Source: Pseudomonadota bacterium
Lineage (GTDB): Bacteria > Bdellovibrionota > UBA1018 > CAIMNF01
DNA length: 64,000 nucleotides
Direction of reading: 5' to 3'
Assembly (NCBI GenBank): GCA_027486675.1
Contig: JAIXOQ010000032.1
Span: 1-64,000 of the forward strand
Of this stretch, positions 56,189 to 63,279 are shown in pieces (positions within the stretch are counted from its first letter, which is position 1; each line of letters starts with the position of its first letter). A program made the position numbers and the translations under genes. The notes under the pieces were generated by a model. It was given only the letters and a program-made list of their open reading frames with translations. It did not search any database and had not been told where the DNA came from.

Positions 56189-57049
56189 ATGGTCATTCCT
56201 GGTGGAATAGTTGTCATCGTGTGCGTGCTTGGGGGATATGTTCTCCACCACGGTAAGCTTGGGGTCTTAAATCAGCCCACCGAATTTTTGATCATCTTTG
56301 GTGCGGCCATCGGCGCACTTTTGACCTCAAATGGAATTCCTCAGATTAAAATGATTATCGCTCAAGTGTTGCATGCAATCAAAGGCAAGCCGCTTGCGAA
56401 GGAAGCTTATGTTGAACTGCTGCTCTGCCTCTATGAACTATGCAAAGTAGTAAAAACGAATCCTCTTTCCCTTGAACCGCACTTAGAAAAACCAGAGGCA
56501 AGTGACATTTTTAAGAAGTACACCACTGTTCTGCACAATCACCATGCGATGCATTTTCTTTGCGATACATTAAAAGTCCAGATTTCTTCCCCCTTAAGTC
56601 CCTATGATCTTGAAGATCTCATGGATCGAGATATGAAGGCGGCCCACGCAGAAGAACACAGTGGCGTTCATGCGATCGCAAAAGTATCGGACTCTATGCC
56701 AGGACTTGGGATTGTTGCGGCAGTGTTAGGGGTTGTGATCACCATGGGTAAGTTGACCGAAGGGAAAGAAGTCATCGGTCAGTCTGTTGCAGGCGCATTG
56801 GTGGGAACATTCATCGGTATCTTGGTTTCTTACGGATTTCTTGGGCCATTGGCGGACAAAATGGAAAAAGACATCAACGATTCGGGCAAATATTTAGATG
56901 TGATTAAGTCAGCGGTCCTTGCGCTCTCAAAAGAGTGCGCACCGAAGGTCTGTGTGGAGTTCGCTCGCAGGACAATTCCGCCTATGGCACGCCCAACATT
57001 TGATGAAGTGGATAAAGCGACCTCAAGCGTCGGTCAGAAGGCTGCGTAG
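56189..57049 (+). CDS. motA: flagellar motor stator protein MotA
   Basis: Protein of 286 aa. Four membrane helices; the last two carry the conserved prolines in 'DSMPGLGIVAAVLGVVITMG' and 'GTFIGILVSYGFLGPLA'. The cytosolic loop between helices 2 and 3 has charged residues in the usual rotor-contact area. With MotB it forms the ion-driven stator of the flagellar motor. The 3-bp gap to motB supports the pair. The C-terminal 25 residues extend beyond typical MotA. Confidence 0.95.
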   Translation: MVIPGGIVVIVCVLGGYVLHHGKLGVLNQPTEFLIIFGAAIGALLTSNGIPQIKMIIAQVLHAIKGKPLAKEAYVELLLCLYELCKVVKTNPLSLEPHLEKPEASDIFKKYTTVLHNHHAMHFLCDTLKVQISSPLSPYDLEDLMDRDMKAAHAEEHSGVHAIAKVSDSMPGLGIVAAVLGVVITMGKLTEGKEVIGQSVAGALVGTFIGILVSYGFLGPLADKMEKDINDSGKYLDVIKSAVLALSKECAPKVCVEFARRTIPPMARPTFDEVDKATSSVGQKAA

Positions 57050-57052
57050 GAA

Positions 57053-57823
57053 ATGGCAAAAGAAAAAGGCGCTACCATCGTCATCAAGAGAATCACCGTG
57101 GCCGGAGCCGGAGCCCACGGAGGTGCATGGAAAGTTGCATTCGCTGACTTCATGACTGCGATGATGGCGTTCTTTTTGGTGATGTGGTTGATGGGCTCGG
57201 ACGAAGAGACAAAAGCGTCTATTTCTCACTATTTTAATCACCCGAACACACCCTATGACAAAGGACGAGATCCTCAATCAGACACGGCAAGTCCTTTGGG
57301 CGAAAAGATGGGGCAGGGAGATACGATTTTAAAGGGCGCAGATGGTGGCGTGCCTGAAGACCTTGTGCGCGAACCGCTGCGCGATCTTAAGAAGGATGTA
57401 GAAGAAAACCTAGGAGAGCTCGCATTTGGGATCGAGTTTGATGCGGACATCGAAGTTTTAAAGTTTTCGCTCCCTGGGGATGAACTCTTTGAAGTCGGTT
57501 CATCAAAAATTCGGGCACAATCTGCACCTTATCTTGATCGCTTGGCACGGATCTTTGCCAAGGTGAACGGCAGCGTGCTGATCGAGGGGCATTTAGACTC
57601 AAAGCCTTTGATTACGGGCGAGGATCCCTACATCTTTAGCACCCAGCGTGCTGTTGCCGTGATGAATTATTTTCGGGATAAACACAAAATGGACGAAGAT
57701 CGTTTCTGTCCTAGAGGTGTAGCATCTCGGCGCTCATGGAGTGCGTCCCGAGACCCAGCTGCAGAACCAAAAAACCGCAGAGTGGAATTCACCATCAGCC
57801 CCGTCAATGAATGCTCCCGCTAA
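57053..57823 (+). CDS. motB: flagellar motor stator protein MotB
   Basis: Protein of 256 aa. N-terminal membrane helix with 'WKVAFADFMTAMMAFFLVM' containing the ion-carrying Asp, a linker/plug region, then a peptidoglycan-binding OmpA-like domain ('VLIEGHLDSKPL', 'NRRVEFTI'). It anchors the stator to the cell wall. Lys/Arg-rich N-terminus and overall likeness fit a proton-type stator of Bdellovibrio style. Shares CTAA with the convergent thioesterase stop. Confidence 0.95.
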   Translation: MAKEKGATIVIKRITVAGAGAHGGAWKVAFADFMTAMMAFFLVMWLMGSDEETKASISHYFNHPNTPYDKGRDPQSDTASPLGEKMGQGDTILKGADGGVPEDLVREPLRDLKKDVEENLGELAFGIEFDADIEVLKFSLPGDELFEVGSSKIRAQSAPYLDRLARIFAKVNGSVLIEGHLDSKPLITGEDPYIFSTQRAVAVMNYFRDKHKMDEDRFCPRGVASRRSWSASRDPAAEPKNRRVEFTISPVNECSR

Positions 57824-58338
57824 GCGGTGCGCATTTTCTTAGCCAATCGGTCTAAAGCTTCTGGCGTCATGTGATGAAAAATCGCCTCAGCTTTGACAAA
57901 GACAGTATTCGCTTCATCTAAAATTGCGCCAAAACACTCGAGCTTTCGATCCTTTGGATTCTGAAGCCGCATAGCGACATAGGCTTTTGTTTCAAGCGGC
58001 AGTGGCCTTAGAAAATGCAGATGCAGATCCTGGGTAAGGGACGCAAATCCCCGATGCCACACGAGGGTTCCTAAAGCTTCATCTAGAAGCGCAGAAGATG
58101 CTCCCCCATGCACATGGCCTGGAGGGCCTTCGCAGTCCGGCTGGAAGCGCAGCGTTGCAAAGAGCGCGTCCTGATACAAAAGATGATCAAAGTACTGGAC
58201 GTGGAAGAGGCGGCTACGGGTTCCTGAGATGAAAGAACGCTCCCAGTTGGGAAAAGGTGGGGTCACTGATTTTGCATGATTCACGATGTCGTTTAGGGGA
58301 CCTAAGGATTCAAGCCATTCGGAGAATTCATTTTTCAT
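57820..58338 (-). CDS. hotdog-fold thioesterase (THEM4/PaaI-like)
   Basis: Protein of 172 aa with hotdog core 'GPPGHVHGGASSALLDEALG' (HGG and following acidic residue as in THEM4/PaaI enzymes) and 'LHLHFLRPLPLETKAYV'. It likely hydrolyses an acyl-CoA thioester in the cytosol. It starts 11 bp inside the end of the interrupted zinc-finger gene, so it belongs to the sigma-factor operon. Confidence 0.87.
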   Translation of the reverse strand: MKNEFSEWLESLGPLNDIVNHAKSVTPPFPNWERSFISGTRSRLFHVQYFDHLLYQDALFATLRFQPDCEGPPGHVHGGASSALLDEALGTLVWHRGFASLTQDLHLHFLRPLPLETKAYVAMRLQNPKDRKLECFGAILDEANTVFVKAEAIFHHMTPEALDRLAKKMRTA

Positions 58339-58654
58339 TCTTTGAGATTAGCCCTTTGATGATGCGTGCATTGAGGTCGTTGATTGAATTGTCCCCCTTT
58401 TGTTCAATTCCAGTAGCATTTTTCTTAAGCCAGCGCCCAAAACGATTGTAGTTCGAGCATGAGGTGCAGAGGCTCAGGTGGAGCAAGAAGCCAATACGTC
58501 CTAAAGCGCTCGTCTTTTCTCTGCCGAAATCAATTTTACCTGCCACCTACTTACAAGTCAGCGCAAACCGAACCCAAGCTTTTGGGGCGATCGAATAGAA
58601 CAAATCGTGCCACATCCTTTGAAAGGAAAAGGCTGCGTTCTTGTCATCATTCAT
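58328..58654 (-). pseudogene. zinc-finger (zf-HC2-like) anti-sigma gene with in-frame amber
   Basis: Reading frame starting at an ATG that overlaps the sigma gene stop (ATGA). It encodes 35 residues ending 'FALTCK', then a single TAG (58547-58549), then continues in the same frame for 72 residues from a GTG. The joined text 'LTCK-(stop)-VAGKIDFGRE' followed by 'LLHLSLCTSC' gives the C...HxxxCxxC pattern of zf-HC2/ZAS anti-sigma proteins, in which the position after CK is commonly Glu (GAG differs from TAG by one base). It may be a nonsense mutation, a readthrough site, or reinitiation at the GTG producing a protein without the first Cys. Confidence 0.6.
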
Positions 58655-59280
58655 GCGGTTCTCCGGTCTGGCGCCAACGACTTTTCAAGGCAAATCCGGA
58701 GCTTCTCCTTAGCCCGAAAGATCAGCACCCCGAGATGGGTGCGAGAAACCGCTAAAAGATTACAGATCTCTTCCGTTTCCTCATCGTCAACTTCCTTAAG
58801 AACGAACGCCAACCGCTGCTTCTCTGTGAGCCCCTCTAAGCAGCCTGAGATGCTCATGCCAAGCCCCGCATTTTCCAGTTGGGAAAGCGGAGAGGGTGGC
58901 GTTTTGTTCCACCAGCCCTCTTTCGTGAAGGTTTCGTTTAAGATTGCCTCAAGATCCTCTTCAGGCTTCATTCTCACTCGCCCGCGCTTCCACTCTCTTA
59001 CCTTGTTGATCAGGATCCCGGTGATAAATGTTTTCACTTTTGATCGGCCCTCAAATCGAACGCATGTTTCGACAAAGGTGGTCCAAGTGGACTGTAGGAT
59101 CTCCTCGGCATGGTCCCTAGGTATTGCCTGTGAAAGAAGAAGTTTTAGGAGGCCAGGATTGAGATCAGTCACCAAAGAGGTGATGAAGCCTTCGTCTCGG
59201 TGGATTAGCAACTGAAGAGAATCGTTCTGCTCATGAAGTTTTTCTTCCACAGTCTGTAATCTTCCCATGGGTCGACGCAC
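58651..59280 (-). CDS. ECF-type RNA polymerase sigma factor
   Basis: Protein of 209 aa. Region 2 contains 'DHAEEILQSTWTTFVETCV' and 'SKVKTFITGILINKVREWK'; region 4 contains 'LTEKQRLAFVLKEVDDEETE' and the helix-turn-helix 'EICNLLAVSRTHLGVLIFRA'. It redirects RNA polymerase to a stress or envelope regulon. An alternative start is the ATG at residue 5. The gene is coupled to a zinc-finger anti-sigma frame and divergent (35 bp) from the YHS-DoxX-CDO operon, which could be its target. Confidence 0.9.
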   Translation of the reverse strand: MRRPMGRLQTVEEKLHEQNDSLQLLIHRDEGFITSLVTDLNPGLLKLLLSQAIPRDHAEEILQSTWTTFVETCVRFEGRSKVKTFITGILINKVREWKRGRVRMKPEEDLEAILNETFTKEGWWNKTPPSPLSQLENAGLGMSISGCLEGLTEKQRLAFVLKEVDDEETEEICNLLAVSRTHLGVLIFRAKEKLRICLEKSLAPDRRTA

Positions 59281-59315
59281 TTACGCTTAAGAATCAGAAG
59301 GAGGCTATTTAGAAT

Positions 59316-59786
59316 ATGAAACTTAAGAGTGGTTTGATCAGTGTTTTGTTCTGTGGTGTGTTCGGTTTAGTCATGGTGGGCAGTCCTGCTCAAGCCGGGA
59401 CTGCAAACATTAGAAACGGATATCACCTCCATCAGTATGACCCAGTCAGTTACTTCGACCCAGCCGGTCCACGGAAAGGGAATGAGTCCATTTTTATTGA
59501 GCAAGACGGTGGTAAGTATTTGTTTTCGAACGAAAAGAACCGAGATGCTTTTTTAAAAGAGCCTAAAAAGTATTTACCCGAATATGAGGGTTGGTGTGCG
59601 ACTGCGGTTGCTGGAGGGTACAAATATGATATCGATCCTGAGAACTTCAAAGTCACTGGAGGTCGTCTCTTTCTGTTCTACCGAGGCTGGAAGGGTGACG
59701 CAAAGAAAGCTTGGGTCAAAGATGAAGTCGCACAGACCAAGCTAGCAGATCAAAATTGGCCGAAAGTGAAGGAGCAAGAAGAATGA
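59316..59786 (+). CDS. secreted YHS-domain protein
   Basis: Protein of 156 aa with signal peptide (ending 'SPAQA') and a YHS domain: 'YHLHQYDPVSYFDPAGPRKG', 'KYLFSNEKNRDAFLKEP' and 'YLPEYEGWCATAV'. Such proteins are periplasmic and often linked to metal or redox homeostasis. Strong ribosome-binding site (AGGAGG). Its stop overlaps the DoxX start as ATGA. It is the first gene of the operon leading to the dioxygenase-decarboxylase fusion. Confidence 0.92.
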   Translation: MKLKSGLISVLFCGVFGLVMVGSPAQAGTANIRNGYHLHQYDPVSYFDPAGPRKGNESIFIEQDGGKYLFSNEKNRDAFLKEPKKYLPEYEGWCATAVAGGYKYDIDPENFKVTGGRLFLFYRGWKGDAKKAWVKDEVAQTKLADQNWPKVKEQEE

Positions 59787-60160
59787 AACTCCATCCAAAA
59801 GTTCGGCTTTCATTGAGGCTAGTTGCGGCAGGAATCCTCCTTCAGACACTATTTTTTAAGTTTACCGCTGCTCCTGAGTCCGTGTGGATCTTCACGAAAC
59901 TAGGTGTTGAGCCTTGGGGAAGGATATTTGCGGGCCTGAGCGAGGCTGTTGCTGTTGTCCTTCTGTTGGTCCCTGTCACTCAGTACTTAGGTGCATTGAT
60001 GACTCTTGGAATTATGAGTGGCGCACTTCTGAGTCATATTGCGATTCTTGGCATAGAGATCGAAGGTGACGGGGGTCTTTTGTTTGCACTTGGGCTAGTT
60101 GCCTTTGTTTCGAGTGCAATGGTGTTTTTTTGGAGGCCTAGGTGGAGTTTGAAAGATTAG
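59783..60160 (+). CDS. DoxX-like membrane protein
   Basis: Protein of 125 aa with four hydrophobic helices (including 'SLRLVAAGILLQTLFFKFT', 'LSEAVAVVLLLVPVTQYLG', 'TLGIMSGALLSHIAILGI', 'LFALGLVAFVSSAMVFFW'), typical of DoxX-family proteins. DoxX/DoxD relatives take part in sulfur or quinone redox processes or act as membrane partners of redox enzymes. ATG 59783 overlaps the YHS stop. It ends inside the start of the next gene (19-bp overlap). Confidence 0.82.
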   Translation: MKLHPKVRLSLRLVAAGILLQTLFFKFTAAPESVWIFTKLGVEPWGRIFAGLSEAVAVVLLLVPVTQYLGALMTLGIMSGALLSHIAILGIEIEGDGGLLFALGLVAFVSSAMVFFWRPRWSLKD

Positions 60161-61764
60161 AAGCTGGCTACGAGCGCCGTACCTTAGTGCGCGGAGATGA
60201 CTTTGAGGTTGTGGAATGCCGTTGGTCTCAAGGCCAAGAATCAAAACAGCATGGCCACGGAATGAGCTCCTGCATGGTGTACGTGCAAGAAGGAGAGTTT
60301 CTCAATCAAAGTTTCTGGTCAGGAGAAGTTCGCAGCGAGACGTTTGTGACCGCTCAAACGATCGTCACTCCAGTGGGTGTTACGCATTCCTTGCGATGCC
60401 TTTCAGGAAATGGTCGGACTCTGCATGTTTACTCTCCTCCACTTGCAGACCCTAAATCGGTCGTCGCTCATACAGGAGTCGGTGACCTCAGACTGTCAGA
60501 AGAAGCAATGCCTCTGGCTAGCTTGATGAGGACCTTAAGAGATGTGAAGGCGCTATCGGTGCCCACCCACTCCTCAAGGTTCATGAATCAGTTGTTTTCT
60601 GGAGTGCATCCGGAAGCCCTCCTTGCGGATCAGGTTGCTTCTCAGACTCGGACGACGCTCGCTACTCGTGAGGCAAGTCCTGTGTTATCTGAGATTGAAG
60701 ATGAAGTTGTAGAAGCCTTAGGTCGTGAGATTGGTTGGGGGAACGGGCAACGCGCAGGAGTTTCGGTGCCCGGAGGGAGTATGGCCAATTTTATGGCCCT
60801 CCATCTGGCGCGTCAGGCATTAGCGCCAACGAGTAAGAGCGCAGGTCTTAAGGATGTAGGTCCTTTTGCGACCTTTGTCTCAGAACAAGCCCATTATTCG
60901 CTGAAAAAGGCTGCGGTTGTCTTAGGTTTTGGGATCGATTCCGTCGTCGCAGTCCGGTCAAATGCGGCGGGCAGGATGGATGTGAAGCATTTAGAGAAAT
61001 GTATACAGGAAGCCGAGGACCAAGGGCGAGCGTCGCTCGCTGTCGTCGCAACTTCCGGCACGACTGTGCTAGGTGCTTTCGATCCAATTACAGAAATCCA
61101 TGCAATTACAGAATCGAAGAAGATTTGGTTACATGTGGATGCTGCCTGGGGAGGGCCGGCATTGTTCACTGATCGCTTGAAGGCGCAGGTGAAAGGAATT
61201 CATCTTGCAGACTCTGTGACCTTTGATGCCCATAAACTTTTTGGCTCTTCCCTGACCTCGAGTTTTCTCCTGACCCGGCATCGATCGCTACTTCTTGACG
61301 CAAACGATGTGTCGGGTGCGGATTATTTATTTCATGAGGACCAGGCTCAAAAACTCGATATTGGACGGATTTCTTGGCAATGCGGAAGAGGTCCTGATGC
61401 GCTTTCGTTTTGGACCCTTTGGAAGAGCAGAGGAACCAGTGGCCTAAGTCGTATGGTGGATCGTCTCTTAGATGTCAGAGATGAATTGGTGTCTTTTATT
61501 GTAAAAGAACCAAGGCTATCGCTGGTTGCGGATCCTTCGTATTTGAACGTTTGCGTTCGTATCGATCCACCCAAAGAGTCCACTCTGGACTCAAAAGATT
61601 GGGCAGTCTTTGTTCGGACCCGCCTGATGGAAGAAAAGAAAGCTTGGGTCAATTACGCGCGCGACCAGGATGGGCGATCTTTCCTGAGAATGATCTTGGT
61701 CCATCCGGATCTAAATTTCTCGCACGCAAAAGAGTTACTGACCGACGCGCTCAGTGTTCGGTAA
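60142..61764 (+). CDS. fusion of cysteine-dioxygenase-like cupin and PLP group II decarboxylase
   Basis: Protein of 540 aa. Residues 1-105 resemble cysteine dioxygenase: the iron ligands fit His37 and His39 in 'QHGHGMSSCM' and His82 in 'VTHSLR', with Cys44 and Tyr97 ('LHVYSPP') placed like the Cys-Tyr cofactor pair of mammalian CDO. Residues 140-540 are a group II decarboxylase: 'VPGGSMANFMALH', stacking His in 'EQAHYSLKKAA', 'HVDAAWGG', and PLP Lys366 in 'FDAHKLFG'. Together the two halves predict cysteine to cysteine sulfinate to hypotaurine (known as separate CDO and CSAD steps); fusion and role are inferred. GTG start with GGAGG 5 bp upstream. Substrate could be another thiol. Confidence 0.82.
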   Translation: MEFERLEAGYERRTLVRGDDFEVVECRWSQGQESKQHGHGMSSCMVYVQEGEFLNQSFWSGEVRSETFVTAQTIVTPVGVTHSLRCLSGNGRTLHVYSPPLADPKSVVAHTGVGDLRLSEEAMPLASLMRTLRDVKALSVPTHSSRFMNQLFSGVHPEALLADQVASQTRTTLATREASPVLSEIEDEVVEALGREIGWGNGQRAGVSVPGGSMANFMALHLARQALAPTSKSAGLKDVGPFATFVSEQAHYSLKKAAVVLGFGIDSVVAVRSNAAGRMDVKHLEKCIQEAEDQGRASLAVVATSGTTVLGAFDPITEIHAITESKKIWLHVDAAWGGPALFTDRLKAQVKGIHLADSVTFDAHKLFGSSLTSSFLLTRHRSLLLDANDVSGADYLFHEDQAQKLDIGRISWQCGRGPDALSFWTLWKSRGTSGLSRMVDRLLDVRDELVSFIVKEPRLSLVADPSYLNVCVRIDPPKESTLDSKDWAVFVRTRLMEEKKAWVNYARDQDGRSFLRMILVHPDLNFSHAKELLTDALSVR

Positions 61765-61771
61765 GTCAAAC

Positions 61772-63241
61772 ATGGAATCAGGCTTTGCCATCGCATTCGG
61801 AATCGTGTTTGGGAGCTTGGTCTCTGAAGACTTAGCACTCCTGGGTGCGGTTGCTGCTTCGAGGTCACAGATCCTCAGTGTCCCGATTGCATTTATCGCG
61901 GCAGCGGGCGGAATCTTTTTTGGCGATTTGCTTCTTTATGCTGTGGGTCGACTGCTTAAAAAAAAGCGGGTCAACTCTTTCAAAAAAAAGGGCTTTGCAC
62001 GGGCGGGTGTTTTTTTGGCGCGATTCATACCCGGCACACGTTTGCCGGTTTACCTCAGTGTCGGCGCTTTAGGGATGTCAGTCACAGATTTTGCGATCAC
62101 GACAGGGGTCGCGGTCTTTGTTTGGACAGGCTTAGGATTCTTTTTGGGAAGTTTTCTGCCGACGCTTGAGTGGATTCGAATGCATGGGATCTGGTTTGTT
62201 TTGGTTGTGGCTGCGCTGTCGGTCGTGACTCTGGGATTGTCTCAACGCCTGCGAAATTCATTTTGGATCTTCTTAAGGATGAGGTTCTACCGGGTTCTTC
62301 GGTTTCGATATTTCGAGTTTTGGCCCATGTGGCTTTTCTATCCGCCAGTGGTTCTTTATGGTGTCTGGCTTGCGATCAAATACCGCAGCATTCGTGCGCC
62401 GCTTGACGCAAATCCAGGAGTAGAGAACGGAGGGGTGATCGGAGAGAGTAAATCCGCTATCCTCGCCTCTTTTTCGGGTGAGGCTGAGTGCTTGGAGTAC
62501 GAGATCGTTTCTTCAGTAGAGGCTGCGCTCGGTTGGATGAATCTCAAAGATCAGTCTTATCCCGTCGTGTTGAAACCGGACGTTGGACAGAGGGGGAGCG
62601 GAGTTCGAGTGGTGCGAACTGAGGCAGAGCTCATGAATGCGTTTTTAGAAGCTCATGAAGACAGCATCATGATCATTCAGGAATATTGCGACTTCACTGA
62701 AGAGGTGGGAGTGAATTATGTGCGCTATCCGGATCAAGACCATGGAGCGATTGTCGGCATCACTCGAAAACGATTTCCTGTTGTAATAGGTGATGGAGTT
62801 CATACCCTAACAGAGCTTGTTCTTTCCGATGAGAGAGCCCGATACATCGCCGACACCTATTTGAAGCGATTCCCGAAGGATCGAGACCGGATTATTAATA
62901 TAGGTGAAGACTTCAGGCTTGTTGAAACTGGGAATCATTGCCAGGGGACGATTTTTGAAGATGGCGGATGTCTTTGGTCTCATGCACTTGAAGTGAGGCT
63001 TGATGCATTAGTGAAAAAGGTCCCTGGCGTTTACACCGGACGCTTTGATCTTCGTTTTTCGGATGAAGCGGAACTGATGGCGGGGCGCGGATTTAAGATC
63101 ATTGAGCTCAATGTTGGAGCCGGCGAGGCAACACACATCTATGATGCAAGGAAGACGTTGCGTGAGGCTTATGGAATCTTATTTGAACAGCTGAGAGTGC
63201 TCTTTCGGATCGGGATGTGGTTGCAGAGAGAAAGAAGCTGA
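61772..63241 (+). CDS. fusion of DedA membrane domain and ATP-grasp ligase
   Basis: Protein of 489 aa. The N-terminal 150 residues resemble DedA/SNARE-associated proteins ('FFGDLLLYAVGRLLKKK', 'ARFIPGTRLPVYLSVGALG'). Two more helices follow (about 145-165, 200-220), then an ATP-grasp domain of about 270 residues: 'YPVVLKPDVGQRGSGVRVV', 'IIQEYCDFTEEVGV', metal site 'FKIIELNVGAGEATH'. ATP-grasp enzymes link a carboxylate to an amine or thiol; DedA domains act on membrane lipids. ATG 61772 is preferred over GTG 61754. It is adjacent to the CDO-decarboxylase gene (7-bp gap). Confidence 0.85.
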   Translation: MESGFAIAFGIVFGSLVSEDLALLGAVAASRSQILSVPIAFIAAAGGIFFGDLLLYAVGRLLKKKRVNSFKKKGFARAGVFLARFIPGTRLPVYLSVGALGMSVTDFAITTGVAVFVWTGLGFFLGSFLPTLEWIRMHGIWFVLVVAALSVVTLGLSQRLRNSFWIFLRMRFYRVLRFRYFEFWPMWLFYPPVVLYGVWLAIKYRSIRAPLDANPGVENGGVIGESKSAILASFSGEAECLEYEIVSSVEAALGWMNLKDQSYPVVLKPDVGQRGSGVRVVRTEAELMNAFLEAHEDSIMIIQEYCDFTEEVGVNYVRYPDQDHGAIVGITRKRFPVVIGDGVHTLTELVLSDERARYIADTYLKRFPKDRDRIINIGEDFRLVETGNHCQGTIFEDGGCLWSHALEVRLDALVKKVPGVYTGRFDLRFSDEAELMAGRGFKIIELNVGAGEATHIYDARKTLREAYGILFEQLRVLFRIGMWLQRERS

Positions 63242-63279
63242 CTGAAAGAGGGACATCAGCGGGCTTCTGAAGGAACATT

